64,000 bases of DNA from Dyadobacter sp. CY345 (lineage in GTDB: Bacteria; Bacteroidota; Bacteroidia; Cytophagales; Spirosomataceae): contig NZ_JAKFFS010000004.1 of the NCBI RefSeq assembly GCF_021502725.1, positions 682,001 to 746,000 on the forward strand, written 5' to 3'. Both the position numbers and the translations under genes were made by a program. Positions 35,185 through 45,193 of this stretch are shown piece after piece. The notes beneath the pieces are model-generated. The model saw only the letters and a program-made list of their open reading frames with translations, was not told the DNA's origin and searched no databases. Numbering within the stretch: the stretch's first letter is position 1; every line of letters starts with the position of its first letter.

Positions 35185-36951
35185 TCACTTAATATTAACA
35201 ATCTCACTAGGTGCCGAAACACCATTTTCATCAAAAGCTTCGATTGCAAAATAATATGGTACACCTACATTCAGCGCGCGCAGTTCGAAGTTGTTCGGCT
35301 CGTCATTCCAGAACTGGTAAGTTTGATAGAGTTTATCAGGGGTAATTCCCCAAAGAATATTGTACCCAACCGCTCCCGCAACTTTTTCCCAAGTCAAATC
35401 CACATTTCGCTGATCTTTCTGTCTAATTGCTGTCAGTTTTTTTGGTGTAGAAGGTAGTTCGCCAAAACCGTTTCCAAAAACTCTAAATTCGCTGATTGCC
35501 AAAATCGGCGAAGCAACGTGGATATGTTCATACAGGATATAACGGGCTTTTACCGGCTTGGATAATTCAATATATGCACATGGACGGTCACGTTTTGGCT
35601 GAGTAGTCAGATCAGTGGCAAGATTCCATTTTTTGCCATCCGTTGACGTGAAGATCTTAAACTGTGTGTAGACTTTTTCAGAATCGTTATCGAAAATATT
35701 GGATTTGTAATCCGTATAATTGATCTGAATCGCTTTCACTTCCTGTTCTTTTTGTAAATCTATCGTTAAGGTTTCTCCGGCCTTGTTCTGTTTCGCAGCC
35801 CAGAAAGTTCGAGGATTTTCATCTGTAATTTTTGCCGCGGACATTGTATCAAGCATGGAAGAAGCGGTAACCGGTTTTTTATAGGAAAGTAACATCCAGC
35901 CAGTGAATAATTCATCGCCTTTTCCATCCCATTTTTTTGTTGTCATTTTATGAGGAAAGTCGCCGAAACGGGTATTTGCAAACATTTGTCCATCTTTGTC
36001 AAAACCGGCCGGATGTTGTACAATTCTTCTTTCCATCGCCCAGTTTAATCCAATCCAGGAAGTTCCTGTGTTCCAGTAATTCCCATAATTATCCTGAAAA
36101 GTATTGCCATGACCTGCGCCAGTGGCGAATCCACCAGGTTTGTAAGAAACCGGATTATAGGGCGCATAAGTAAACGGCCCGAGCGGATCATCCGCTACGT
36201 AGGTTCCGTTTGCGTAAACATTATACTCCGTTCCCGGCGCTCCGTACTGTAAATAATATTTTCCCTTATGTTTCGTCATCCAGGCGCCTTCTGTGAAAGG
36301 TTTGAAAGGATCAGAGTGATTCGGACCGAAACGTTCCCAGCCGTGTTCGTATTGGTTCAGCCAAAACATCGCCTTATATTGATCTTTAAAAGCCAGCTTT
36401 TTTGAGTGGTCCAGTTCTGCTCCAAAAATCGGGTAAACATTTGAAGAGCCCCAATACATAAACCACCGGTTTGTATCAGGATCATGAAAAAACGCCGGAT
36501 CCCATGGGCCAATGTCTTTCGGTAAGCGGGGAGTCCAGCGGTTGTAAAATTCCCAGATTCCCTTTTCAGGAGCAACTGAATACAAGATCGGGCGCGAATC
36601 AAAAGTTGACTGAAACAGAAACAAAGTGTCGTTGACCGAAGCGGCGGCGGGAGCGCACATATCTTCAAACGGCCAACGGTTTGCCGTGATATACTTCCAG
36701 TTTAACATATCTTTCGAATGCCAGTAACCTCCCGAAATTGTCACAAAAAGAAAGTATTCAGACTTATGGTTTATGATGACTGGATCTGCACCGGAGCGGT
36801 AAGAAATTTTGTCATTCAGCTGTTCAAAATTGTATTTGTAATCAATATCCATCGGGTTGCAGTAAGTAGTTTGCTGCTGCGCCAAATTGGGAATTGATTG
36901 AATACAAAAAAATATGGTTAGAAGAAGTAGTAGTCTTGTTTTTGTCAGCAT
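35185..36951 (-). CDS. GH43-family glycoside hydrolase with discoidin-like and fibronectin III domains, exported
   Basis: 588 residues. A signal peptide ends near NLAQQQ. The beta-propeller catalytic domain (about 30-345) shows the GH43 triad positions: Asp in SYRSGADPVII, Asp in GPWDPAFFHDP and Glu in EGAWMTKHKGKYYLQYGAP. Residues about 355-490 form an F5/8 type C (discoidin) module with TDENPRTFWAA, and about 500-588 a fibronectin III domain. GH43 acts on arabinan, xylan or galactan side chains; the substrate is not predictable. It stands alone with no SusC/D pair next to it. Confidence 0.88.
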   Translation of the reverse strand: MLTKTRLLLLLTIFFCIQSIPNLAQQQTTYCNPMDIDYKYNFEQLNDKISYRSGADPVIINHKSEYFLFVTISGGYWHSKDMLNWKYITANRWPFEDMCAPAAASVNDTLFLFQSTFDSRPILYSVAPEKGIWEFYNRWTPRLPKDIGPWDPAFFHDPDTNRWFMYWGSSNVYPIFGAELDHSKKLAFKDQYKAMFWLNQYEHGWERFGPNHSDPFKPFTEGAWMTKHKGKYYLQYGAPGTEYNVYANGTYVADDPLGPFTYAPYNPVSYKPGGFATGAGHGNTFQDNYGNYWNTGTSWIGLNWAMERRIVQHPAGFDKDGQMFANTRFGDFPHKMTTKKWDGKGDELFTGWMLLSYKKPVTASSMLDTMSAAKITDENPRTFWAAKQNKAGETLTIDLQKEQEVKAIQINYTDYKSNIFDNDSEKVYTQFKIFTSTDGKKWNLATDLTTQPKRDRPCAYIELSKPVKARYILYEHIHVASPILAISEFRVFGNGFGELPSTPKKLTAIRQKDQRNVDLTWEKVAGAVGYNILWGITPDKLYQTYQFWNDEPNNFELRALNVGVPYYFAIEAFDENGVSAPSEIVNIK

Positions 36952-37095
36952 GTGTGAACGTGATTTGTTAAATAATTTCTGATTATAATTCTAAATTAAA
37001 AACATTAAATCAGAATAACGCATGAACCGATTTCTAAATTTAAGTCTTCAAATAAGATACCTTTTGTAAATCTGCAAGGTTTACCAAAATCAAAC

Positions 37096-37103
37096 TATCT
37101 TTG
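37096..37103 (+). promoter_or_regulatory. Candidate minus-7 element of tyrS
   Basis: TATCTTTG followed by CACC, 36 bp upstream of the chosen ATG; fits TAnnTTTG. Confidence 0.5.
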
Positions 37104-37138
37104 CACCTTGATTATTAAAATTGCCAAATAGTAAAAAA

Positions 37139-38440
37139 ATGAGAACCGATTTCATTGAAGAATTGCGCTGGCGGGGCATGTTGCACGACATGATGCCGGG
37201 TACGGATGTGCAACTAAATAAAGAAATGACCGCCGGTTATATCGGTTTTGACCCAACTGCTGCTTCCCTGCATATCGGTAATCTGGCGACTGTCATGTTG
37301 CTTGTTCATTTACAAAAGGCAGGACATAAGCCAATTGCATTGATTGGAGGAGCGACGGGAATGATCGGAGATCCGTCTTTCAAAGCGTCGGAACGTTCGT
37401 TTTTGGATGAAGAAACGCTGCGTATCAATCAGGAAGGAATTCGTAAGCAATTAGAACGTTTCCTTGATTTTGATTGCGGGGAGAACTCGGCCGAAATGGT
37501 CAACAATTATGACTGGTTTAAAGATATTGGGTTTCTCCAATTCCTACGTGAAGCAGGCAAGTATTTGTCTGTGAACTACATGATGTCGAAAGATTCCGTT
37601 AAAAAACGCCTTGAAACAGGTATTTCTTTCACTGAGTTTTCATACCAGCTTTTACAGGGCTACGACTTTTATCATTTATACAAGCATAATAATGTTCGTC
37701 TTCAAATGGGCGGTTCTGACCAGTGGGGGAATATTACCACGGGTACGGAAATCATTCGCCGCAAAGAAGGAGATGAAGAAGGTTATTTCAAAGCTTATGC
37801 CTTGACCACACCGCTGGTAACAAAATCGGATGGGTCTAAATTTGGAAAAAGTGAGGGTGGAAATATCTGGCTTGATGCTTCCAGAACTTCTCCTTTTGAA
37901 TTTTACCAATTCTGGTTAAATCAAAGTGACGAAGATTCTCCAAGATATTTGCGCGTTTTTTCTCTTAAATCGAAGGAAGAAATCGAAGCTTTGGAAAGTG
38001 CTCATGCTGCTGAACCGCATCTAAGAGTTATGCAAAAGGCACTGGCGGCGGAGCTGACAATTCGTATCCACTCCGAGCGTGACTATGAGCTGGTGTTAAA
38101 AGCGTCGGATGTTTTGTTTGGGAAAGCGACCTTGGAGACGCTTCAAAGTATTGCGATCGATGAATTTGATACAGTTTTCAACGGCGTTCCACAAACCGAG
38201 ATAAGTCGTGGTGACTGGGATTCATGCCCGAATGTACTGGATTTAATTTCAACCGTTACCAACGCCGAGGTTTATCCTTCTAAAAGTGAAGCGCGTCGTG
38301 CATTACAACAGAATGCCGTAAGCATTAATAAGGTAAAAGTTTCTTCGGCCGAGCAGCCGCTTACTGATTTTCAGTTGCTTCAGGATCGATTTATTCTTGT
38401 TTCAAAAGGTAAGAAAAACCATTTGATACGAATTAATTAA
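37139..38440 (+). CDS. tyrS: Tyrosyl-tRNA synthetase
   Basis: 433 residues from the ATG at 37139; the in-frame TTG at 37121 gives an unconserved extension. The class I signature motifs are the HIGH-like PTAASLHIGNLATVM near residue 40 and the KMSKS-like SDGSKFGKSEGGNIWLD near 235. Tyrosine-site blocks include FSYQLLQGYDFYHL and QMGGSDQWGNI. A C-terminal S4-type RNA-binding domain (SEARRALQQNAVSINK) is present. It is convergent with a metallophosphoesterase gene and ends in a strong terminator. Confidence 0.96.
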   Translation: MRTDFIEELRWRGMLHDMMPGTDVQLNKEMTAGYIGFDPTAASLHIGNLATVMLLVHLQKAGHKPIALIGGATGMIGDPSFKASERSFLDEETLRINQEGIRKQLERFLDFDCGENSAEMVNNYDWFKDIGFLQFLREAGKYLSVNYMMSKDSVKKRLETGISFTEFSYQLLQGYDFYHLYKHNNVRLQMGGSDQWGNITTGTEIIRRKEGDEEGYFKAYALTTPLVTKSDGSKFGKSEGGNIWLDASRTSPFEFYQFWLNQSDEDSPRYLRVFSLKSKEEIEALESAHAAEPHLRVMQKALAAELTIRIHSERDYELVLKASDVLFGKATLETLQSIAIDEFDTVFNGVPQTEISRGDWDSCPNVLDLISTVTNAEVYPSKSEARRALQQNAVSINKVKVSSAEQPLTDFQLLQDRFILVSKGKKNHLIRIN

Positions 38441-38470
38441 GACTGTTTTTTAAACTTACTGCGCATAAAA

Positions 38471-38504
38471 ATGAGCCAGGATTTCAAAACCTGGCTCATT
38501 TTTT
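38471..38504. terminator. Bidirectional intrinsic terminator between tyrS and the phosphoesterase gene
   Basis: AATGAGCCAGG/CCTGGCTCATT stem with a 9-nt loop and T-rich sequence on both strands. Confidence 0.85.
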
Positions 38505-38539
38505 ATAACTGAAACCTTGATCAAAAGGCTGATCCGGGT

Positions 38540-39355
38540 TTATTTTTTACCGTTGAATGAATTCAGAACTGGTGAAGCAGTTGGATTATATTGATAGGTT
38601 TGCCAAGTTTCATCATCATAAATCTCAACCACGCGATATCCCTTGTAGGTAGTTCCCCAGTTTCCTCCGAAGTGACCGTCAAAAAAATATGGCTTCTTTC
38701 CTAACGTTTTTTGGCTGTCCTGATCATGGTCATGACCGTGAAAAATTGCTTTTACATTGGGCGTATTGGCAAATAAATCAGTGACCTCTTTGCAGTTAAC
38801 CCCATTGTCTGTCCATTTCTCAGGCGTGATGTGCAAAAATATGTAAATTCCTTTTGCGGTGGAATATTTGGCAATTTCAGTGCGCAGCCAGTTAATATCG
38901 GGACAAAGATATTCGCCTTTCTCGTTGGAAGTATCTCCCAAGATAAAAGCATATTCGCCCTTTCCAAAACTATGATTCGTTGGGTAGCCCCAGGTACTTT
39001 GCCAAACGTCGAGACCTACTTTATCGTGGTTTCCACGCGTCACATAAAACGGAACACGCAGGTTTTCAAAAGTTGATTTTAAATCATACATCAGCGTCGG
39101 ATCGTCATGAATTAGGTCTCCATTAATCACGGTGAAATCGACACCTTTTTGTACTTTTTCCTGATTGATCCAACCTATCAAGTCGCTGTGAAACTTTTTA
39201 TAGTCCGTGTTCGGCTGACCAAAATGACCATCGGAAGCGACGATGAAGCGTAACGCTATTTTGCCAGCTTTCGGGTTATTTTCAGGCAGATTAAAAAATG
39301 ATAGTCCCGACATAGCCGGCAGGAATTTCAAAAAGGAGCGTCTTTCAAAAAGCAT
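38540..39355 (-). CDS. Calcineurin-like metallophosphoesterase with Tat-like signal
   Basis: 271 residues from the ATG at 39355, which puts ERRSFLKFLPAMSGLSFF (a twin-arginine-type leader) at the N-terminus. Metal-binding blocks are VASDGHFG, VINGDLIHD, VTRGNHDKVG, FLHITPEKW and IFHGHDHDQD, complete for the calcineurin superfamily. The Tat-like signal points to a folded exported enzyme in the periplasm. The substrate is unknown. An ATG 15 codons upstream is in frame but would bury the signal. Confidence 0.85.
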   Translation of the reverse strand: MLFERRSFLKFLPAMSGLSFFNLPENNPKAGKIALRFIVASDGHFGQPNTDYKKFHSDLIGWINQEKVQKGVDFTVINGDLIHDDPTLMYDLKSTFENLRVPFYVTRGNHDKVGLDVWQSTWGYPTNHSFGKGEYAFILGDTSNEKGEYLCPDINWLRTEIAKYSTAKGIYIFLHITPEKWTDNGVNCKEVTDLFANTPNVKAIFHGHDHDQDSQKTLGKKPYFFDGHFGGNWGTTYKGYRVVEIYDDETWQTYQYNPTASPVLNSFNGKK

Positions 39356-39479
39356 AGGGGTAAGCGTTTGGAATGAAGGCGTAAATTGTTGATTTACCAA
39401 AAATAGTTATTCAGAGTTGATATTTTATCTTTAATCTTGTAGCACAGTACGAAATATAAATAATAGTTAATATTGTCTG

Positions 39480-39938
39480 ATGGATCGTCTAATTCTTCAA
39501 AAAGCGGCTTCATATTGTGCGTATCAGGAAAGGACGCAGGACGAGGTGCGGAAACGTCTTCAAAAATGGGAAGTCTGGGGAGAAGAGGCAGACGAGATAA
39601 TTGCCGAGCTGATCAGCACAAACTACCTGAGCGAAGAACGTTTTGCAAAAACATATATAGGTGGAAAGTTCAGGATGAAGAGCTGGGGGAAAATGAAGAT
39701 CAAGCAGGAGCTCCATCGGCGTGGGCTTTCGGAATACAGCATCAAAGAAGGAATGAAAGAAATTCCGGAAGAATCTTACAAAAACAGTGTAAAAGAATTA
39801 CTGGTCAAAAAGAAAATTCTTCTGGACAGAACTGAAACTGACAAGTTCAAATTAAAGCAAAAACTGGCGCGTTTCGCTCTGGGAAAAGGATATGAAAGTG
39901 AACTGGTTTGGAAAACGATTGAAGATCTTGGTTTATAA
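39480..39938 (+). CDS. recX: RecX-family regulator of RecA
   Basis: 152 residues, typical length, mostly helical three-helix repeats. Family patterns are the N-terminal ASYCAYQERTQDEVRKRL, the central LSEERFAKTYIGGKFRMKSWGKMKIKQELHRRG, and the C-terminal LARFALGKGYESELVWKTIED. RecX binds RecA filaments and limits recombination and SOS activity. recA is not adjacent here. Confidence 0.9.
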   Translation: MDRLILQKAASYCAYQERTQDEVRKRLQKWEVWGEEADEIIAELISTNYLSEERFAKTYIGGKFRMKSWGKMKIKQELHRRGLSEYSIKEGMKEIPEESYKNSVKELLVKKKILLDRTETDKFKLKQKLARFALGKGYESELVWKTIEDLGL

Positions 39939-40103
39939 AGGTTTTAATTTTAAAATATTATTGAAATTTTCCGTTTAAAATAAAAACATATTGTGTTTTT
40001 TTTAGAAAATTGCCCTGAATTAGTTAATATAGTACAAAGAAAAATCAGCGTTAAAAAACGGTAAAAATGTTGTCGTGAGGCAATTCATGAATGATAATCT
40101 AAA

Positions 40104-41144
40104 ATGTTAGTAAGGAAGCTTAAAATTCTTGTAAGTAGGACAGATGCCATCGGAGATGTTATTTTAACAATCCCTATCTGTAATATTTTGAAAGAAAATA
40201 CAGAAGTTTCCGAGCTACACTTTTTAGGCCGTTCATATACAGAAGATGTTATTGATACCTGTATCTCGGTTGACAAATTTGTCAACGCAGACCTGATTGA
40301 AAAACTTGATTACAAGGATCAGGTGAAGTTTTTGAAGGCAGAAAATTATGACGCTATCATCCACGTTTTACCTAACCTGAAAATAGCCAAGTTGGCAAAA
40401 GATGCCAAAATTCCTATGCGGATTGGTACTACAAGCCGCTGGTTTCACTGGATGACTTGCAACAGGCTTGTTCAGCTGAGCAGAAAAAAGTCAGCATTAC
40501 ACGAAGCGCAACTAAATTTAAAGTTGTTGAAGGCGTTGGAAATTGATAAGGATTTTTCGCTGGAAGATCTTTTTCGTCAATTTCAGTTAAAGAATATTGC
40601 GCCGCTTCCGGAAAGGTTATTTGCCTTTTTGAAACAAGACAGGCTCAATATCATCTTGCACCCAAAATCAAATAAAAGTGCAAGAGAATGGGGGTTACAA
40701 AATTTTGCGGACCTGATCCATCTTTTACCGAAGGAAAAATACAGAATATTTATTTCCGGTACTAAGGCCGAAGGTGCTTCCATGAAGGATTGGTTAAGGC
40801 AGCTTCCCGAACATGTCGTTGATGTGACAGGTATGATGACTTTGAAAGAATTTATATCCTTCATCTATCACGCAAATGGATTGATCGCGGCGAGTACCGG
40901 ACCTTTGCATATCGCGGCTTCGATAGGAAATAATGCTTTGGGATTGTATCCGCCCATGCGCCCGTTATTCCCGATGCGCTGGGGACCAATCGGGCCGAAG
41001 GCTTCCTATCTTGTCGGAAGCAGCTGTTGTAATAAGTGCCAGGAGGATGTTTCCAAGTGTGAATGTATGAATCAAATTTCTCCTAAAGATGTCGCCTCTG
41101 TTATCAAAAAGTGGGAAAAAAGTGCAGATCTTGTACGAATTTGA
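40104..41144 (+). CDS. Glycosyltransferase family 9 (heptosyltransferase-like)
   Basis: 346 residues. GT9 features are the N-terminal LVSRTDAIGDVILTIPICNILK, the mid-protein NIILHPKSNKSAREWG, and the donor-site region LIAASTGPLHIAASIGNNALGLYPPMRP. A small cysteine cluster CCNKCQEDVSKCEC lies near the C-terminus. The enzyme probably adds a heptose or similar sugar to lipopolysaccharide at the inner face of the membrane. Other glycosyltransferase genes lie 1.4-4 kb downstream but on separate transcripts. Confidence 0.88.
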   Translation: MLVRKLKILVSRTDAIGDVILTIPICNILKENTEVSELHFLGRSYTEDVIDTCISVDKFVNADLIEKLDYKDQVKFLKAENYDAIIHVLPNLKIAKLAKDAKIPMRIGTTSRWFHWMTCNRLVQLSRKKSALHEAQLNLKLLKALEIDKDFSLEDLFRQFQLKNIAPLPERLFAFLKQDRLNIILHPKSNKSAREWGLQNFADLIHLLPKEKYRIFISGTKAEGASMKDWLRQLPEHVVDVTGMMTLKEFISFIYHANGLIAASTGPLHIAASIGNNALGLYPPMRPLFPMRWGPIGPKASYLVGSSCCNKCQEDVSKCECMNQISPKDVASVIKKWEKSADLVRI

Positions 41145-41173
41145 TCCTGAAAAACTTTCAAGGTTTTTAAAAC

Positions 41174-41223
41174 AAAAAGCCTTATTATTTTGGACAATGT
41201 TGTCTCAAATAATAAGGCTTTTT
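41174..41223. terminator. Bidirectional terminator between the GT9 gene and nrdB
   Basis: A 17-bp stem (AAAAAGCCTTATTATTT and its complement) carries A-runs and T-runs on both sides, so it serves both converging genes. Confidence 0.85.
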
Positions 41224-41237
41224 AAGTTTAAAAAATA

Positions 41238-42233
41238 TCAGAAATCGGAATCGAAAGATATTTTATGTCCTGAATCTTTATCCTGTAATCCGCTCATTAC
41301 GCCGGCTTTTTGATAATCACCAACACGTTTTTCAAAGAAATTAGTTTTTCCGGGAAGTGATATTAACTCCATAAAATCGAATGGATTGGTTGATCCAAAC
41401 TGCTTTGGACAACCCAGACGTTCAAGCCAGAAGTCTGCGATATACTCGATATATTGATTCATCAGATCGGCATTCATACCAATTAACGATACCGGAAGCG
41501 CGTCTGTCACAAATTCCTGCTCTATTTTCACGGCATCCATCATGATCTCAATGACACGCTCCTGCGGCAATTGATTGACGATATGCTGCGTATAAAGTAG
41601 ACATGCAAACTCGCAATGCAGCCCTTCATCGCGGGAAATCAATTCATTAGAAAATGACAATCCGGGCATTAACCCACGTTTTTTTAACCAGAAAATAGAG
41701 CAAAATGAACCAGAGAAGAAAATTCCTTCAACCGCCGCAAAAGCAATAATTCTTTCCGCAAAAACCGGACTGTTAATCCATTTTAACGCCCATTCTGCTT
41801 TTTTCTGTACACATGGAACGGTATCGATCGCTCTTAACAAATGATCTTTTTCTGCCGGATCCTTGATATAAGTGTCAATCAGAAGAGAGTACGTTTCTGA
41901 ATGAATATTTTCCATGGCAATTTGAAAACCGTAGAAACATTTTGCTTCGGCATACTGAACCTCACTCAAAAAATTTACAGCCAGATTTTCATTGACAATA
42001 CCATCCGAAGCTGCAAAAAAAGCAAGGATATGAGAAATAAAATGGCGCTCACCATCATTCAGGTTGTCCCAGTCTTTTTGGTCCTGAGAAAGGTCTATTT
42101 CTTCGGCCGTCCAGAAAGAAGCCTCATGACGCTTATACATTTCCCATATATCCATGTGTTTGATTGGAAATAAAACAAAACGCAAAGGATCTTCAATCAA
42201 CAGGGGTTCCTGCTTTATAATTTCTTGTGACAT
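41238..42233 (-). CDS. nrdB: Ribonucleotide reductase class I beta subunit
   Basis: 331 residues. It houses the diiron-tyrosyl radical site for deoxyribonucleotide synthesis. Iron ligand blocks are SQDQKDWDNLNDGERHFI, VQYAEAKCFYGFQIAMENIHSETYSLLIDTY (Glu, His and the radical Tyr region) and RDEGLHCEFACLLY. The C-terminal SGHKISFDSDF is the tail that docks on the alpha subunit. nrdA is not within the window on this side. A good promoter match lies about 80 bp upstream. Confidence 0.95.
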   Translation of the reverse strand: MSQEIIKQEPLLIEDPLRFVLFPIKHMDIWEMYKRHEASFWTAEEIDLSQDQKDWDNLNDGERHFISHILAFFAASDGIVNENLAVNFLSEVQYAEAKCFYGFQIAMENIHSETYSLLIDTYIKDPAEKDHLLRAIDTVPCVQKKAEWALKWINSPVFAERIIAFAAVEGIFFSGSFCSIFWLKKRGLMPGLSFSNELISRDEGLHCEFACLLYTQHIVNQLPQERVIEIMMDAVKIEQEFVTDALPVSLIGMNADLMNQYIEYIADFWLERLGCPKQFGSTNPFDFMELISLPGKTNFFEKRVGDYQKAGVMSGLQDKDSGHKISFDSDF

Positions 42234-42311
42234 ATTTATTTATGTTGTTTTAAAAGATCAGATTAAGGTTGCAGCACTGTGGGAATTCCTGAGGGTAATT
42301 GCTGCTAAAAA

Positions 42312-42342
42312 CAAATCTACATCGTTTGACGCGGAATTTCAA
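42312..42342 (-). promoter_or_regulatory. Promoter of nrdB
   Basis: On the minus strand a TTG (42340-42342) is followed after 20 bp by TAGATTTG (42312-42319), matching the Bacteroidota minus-33/minus-7 arrangement. Transcription would start near 42305. The rest of the 335-bp divergent gap (42234-42568) shows nothing definite. Confidence 0.5.
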
Positions 42343-42568
42343 GGAGATTTCGATCAAATGCGCTGGTTATTTTTTTGAGATTTCGGAAGCGATATTTTTA
42401 TTTCGATTTGTCAATTTTGATAAAATAAAAACGATGTGACCGGGCATTTTTCGATATTTTCATTCTAAATGAACTACTTTTAAAAATTAAGAAAGAATAT
42501 CAGTCAGATAGCCGTCGGGTATTTTGAGGCTATTTGGTTCAGAAATCCATTCTATTCATCTAAGGTTA

Positions 42569-43627
42569 ATGTCAAAAAAAATTATTGTTGATTGTGAGCG
42601 GATGCGGTATCCAAATACTGGTTTATACCATTTTTGTCTGCAATTGGGTAAGGCGTTGAAAAACCAGGTTGATCCGGAAGATGAAATTGGATTTTATTTG
42701 CCGAAGACTGAAAAAGATGTTTTCGGCGCGGGCAACAAGTTTTCAACGCACAATTCGATGCATAAATATTTGTTTCCCAATACGGGAAACGTGAAGTTAT
42801 GGCATTGCACTTATCAAAATTCCAACTACTTTCCATACCGAAAAAATATCCCGGTTGTCCTTACCGTTCACGATTTGAACTTCCTTTATGATTCAAATCA
42901 GAATAAAGAAAGAACTGACAAGCTCTTAAAGCAACTTCAAAGGAAAATTAATAAGGCAAACCACGTTGTTGCAATATCACATTATGTGCTAAATGATCTT
43001 GAAAAATATTTGTCGCTGGAAGGCAAAGCGACGTCTGTAATTTACAATGGCTGTAATGTCGATGACAGCATTCCGATTGAAAATCCTGAGGTTGTTTACG
43101 ACAAGCCGTTTTTGTTTACCATCGGGACGATTGCCGAAAAGAAGAATTTTCATGTTTTGCCTCCACTTTTAAAAGGCAATGATCTTTTGCTGATTATTGC
43201 AGGCATTGAACAAAGTAAGGCCTATAAACAATTAATTATTGAAGAAGCTGAAAGGGCAGGAGTGGCGGAACGCGTTGTTTTTACAGGTGCAATAACGGAA
43301 AATGACAAAAAGTGGCTGTTAAGTAACTGTCTTGCATTTTTATTTCCTTCAACTGCGGAAGGTTTTGGATTGCCGGTTATTGAAGCGATGTATTATGGAA
43401 AACCGGTTTTGTTATCCAGATGCACATCCCTGCCGGAAATCGGGGGAGATTGTGCTTACTATTTTGATAATTTTGATCCTGAACATATGCGGAATATCCT
43501 GGAAAATAGTCTTGCTGACTACAAAAAAAATCTGCCTTTTGAAGAAATCAAAACAAGAGGCAGATCATTTTCGTGGGAAACAGCAGCTATTCAATATCTC
43601 GATGTGTATAGAACTTTACTGACGTAA
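42569..43627 (+). CDS. Glycosyltransferase family 1 (GT4-type)
   Basis: 352 residues from ATG 42569; an upstream in-frame non-ATG start gives an unconserved extension. GT-B fold with the acceptor-side KLWHCTYQNSNYFPYRKNIPVVLTVHDLN, then the donor-binding half: LFTIGTIAEKKNFHVL, VVFTGAITENDKKWLL and the FPSTAEGFGLPVIEAMYYGKPVLLS motif with the E-x7-E pair. It probably builds cell-surface polysaccharide. It is convergent with the GT2 gene, 4 bp apart. Confidence 0.9.
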   Translation: MSKKIIVDCERMRYPNTGLYHFCLQLGKALKNQVDPEDEIGFYLPKTEKDVFGAGNKFSTHNSMHKYLFPNTGNVKLWHCTYQNSNYFPYRKNIPVVLTVHDLNFLYDSNQNKERTDKLLKQLQRKINKANHVVAISHYVLNDLEKYLSLEGKATSVIYNGCNVDDSIPIENPEVVYDKPFLFTIGTIAEKKNFHVLPPLLKGNDLLLIIAGIEQSKAYKQLIIEEAERAGVAERVVFTGAITENDKKWLLSNCLAFLFPSTAEGFGLPVIEAMYYGKPVLLSRCTSLPEIGGDCAYYFDNFDPEHMRNILENSLADYKKNLPFEEIKTRGRSFSWETAAIQYLDVYRTLLT

Positions 43628-43631
43628 ACTT

Positions 43632-44615
43632 TTAAAGTTTGATTACATGCTGGTATTTGATCATCATTTTAATGTTATCAATAACATCCAGAATACCGAT
43701 GTTGGAATGATTTCTCTTCATTTGACGATTGAATGCGCTTTTCTTAATTCGTAAACCTTTTCTGTTGCTAAGAAAATCACGATAAGCTTCAATCTTATAA
43801 AACTGGCAGGTAAATGCGCCCATCATTACGTCGCAAAGCAAAATCTGCAAATGCCACAGCGCAAGATCTGAGCCCTGAAGGTGAAGATAATGTACATAAT
43901 AGCGATTGCGGAAATGTATTCTTTTTATCGCACGTTTATGGTTGTGGTTTTTGGTACTGGCCATAACTTCGTGGCGGCAAACAGCATTGTGTTCGTAGTA
44001 ACATTTCCAACCCATTCTCCACGCACGGATTGAAAGTTCCTGATCCTCACCATAATACGGATTGAACATTTCATTGAAACCATTGATTGTTTTCAATTTC
44101 TTCGTATCCATCAATGCATTGGCTCCCGACAAATAAAATGTTGGTGTGAAAGCATCCATGTTTTGAAGATGGAAAAGATCCGAAGATTTGATCTTTCTGC
44201 CCATAATACGAGGCTCTCTCGCAGCCTCTCTTATCAGGTCATCATCCATTCCGATAATGCGGCCCATCACCCCAAACGTATCTTCCTTCTCGAAAAATTT
44301 ATATAGCTTTTCAAGGTATCCCGGTTCCAATGTAACATCGGTATTAAGCAAAAATATTAAATCCATATTTGCCTGTTTAATACCCAAATTACAAGTTTCA
44401 GAGAATCCCGAATTTGTTTCTTTTTTTAGAAGTGTGATGCTATCCCCATAATGTTGTTGCAAATATTCCACAGATCCATCCGTCGAGGCATCATCGATTA
44501 CGATAATCTCTACCTCTGTATCAATGGAAGTAAGCACCTGAAAATTATGGTTGAAATATTTTTCAAATAAGTGTTTTCCATTATAATTTGGAATGATTAC
44601 TGAGATGCTTTTCAT
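43632..44615 (-). CDS. Glycosyltransferase family 2
   Basis: 327 residues. The GT-A fold starts with SVIIPNYNGKHLFEKYF and VIDDASTDGSVEYLQQHYG. The metal-binding DXD-like LLNTDVTL is near residue 93, and YGEDQELSIRAWRMGWKCYYEHNAVCRH near 190-215 is the catalytic ED block. No transmembrane helix is evident. Resembles rhamnosyl/galactosyl-transferases of polysaccharide assembly; the sugar cannot be told. Probably acts with the neighbouring GT1 gene. Confidence 0.9.
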   Translation of the reverse strand: MKSISVIIPNYNGKHLFEKYFNHNFQVLTSIDTEVEIIVIDDASTDGSVEYLQQHYGDSITLLKKETNSGFSETCNLGIKQANMDLIFLLNTDVTLEPGYLEKLYKFFEKEDTFGVMGRIIGMDDDLIREAAREPRIMGRKIKSSDLFHLQNMDAFTPTFYLSGANALMDTKKLKTINGFNEMFNPYYGEDQELSIRAWRMGWKCYYEHNAVCRHEVMASTKNHNHKRAIKRIHFRNRYYVHYLHLQGSDLALWHLQILLCDVMMGAFTCQFYKIEAYRDFLSNRKGLRIKKSAFNRQMKRNHSNIGILDVIDNIKMMIKYQHVIKL

Positions 44616-45193
44616 TCAATCGGTTATTTAGTTAAACGGATTTTTAATAACCTATACGGTTGAAACTGTCTTTTCAATTTCTCAGTACGGTTTTTTACTA
44701 AAACAGCCTATGGCAGAGATTCTCACGTCGGGATTGAAACGCCATTTCAATAAGAATCATTGCATCGTAATTAATAAAGCTCCACGAAATTTAGAAGCCA
44801 AACTAAATGCACTCATAGTCCTTTGTACATAAACCTTTGATTCCTCAACTGTTAAGAATTACAGCACTTACTATATTCCTTACCAGATTTCCTATGAATC
44901 TGTTGCAAGTTCTATGCCAATATCAACAAGACACTGCTTTAAGAGAAAGGGTTGGAAGAGTAATTAAAATCTGAAATTTACCTGAGCTGAAACTATATTG
45001 TTATTTTTAATTTGGATTGTAAATTTTCAAGTATCAGGCAGATGAAAGCGTTGATTCTCACAAAATTAAAAAATTAATGTCTATACGTAATATAAAGTTG
45101 AAAGATTAGCAGGAAAGTGCTAATTAATACTGATTTAATTCAAGTAAATTTTTTACTTAATAATTTTATAATTAATAAGAGATGTTTGTTCGC
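44616..45193. other. 578-bp gap without a recognised gene
   Basis: No long ORF on either strand. Two short open stretches on the plus strand were seen: 44710-44832 (40 residues, AEILTSGLKRHFNKNHCIV start) and one ending near 44970 with LQVLCQYQQDTALRERVGR. Their protein-like composition could mean a decayed gene, but no family was recognised. No hairpin repeats. Confidence 0.4.

Noticed and set aside
44735..44755. CRISPR-like repeat end (GGGATTGAAACG) in the 44.6-45.2 kb gap
   Set aside because: A single occurrence; no second copy at spacer distance and no cas genes.
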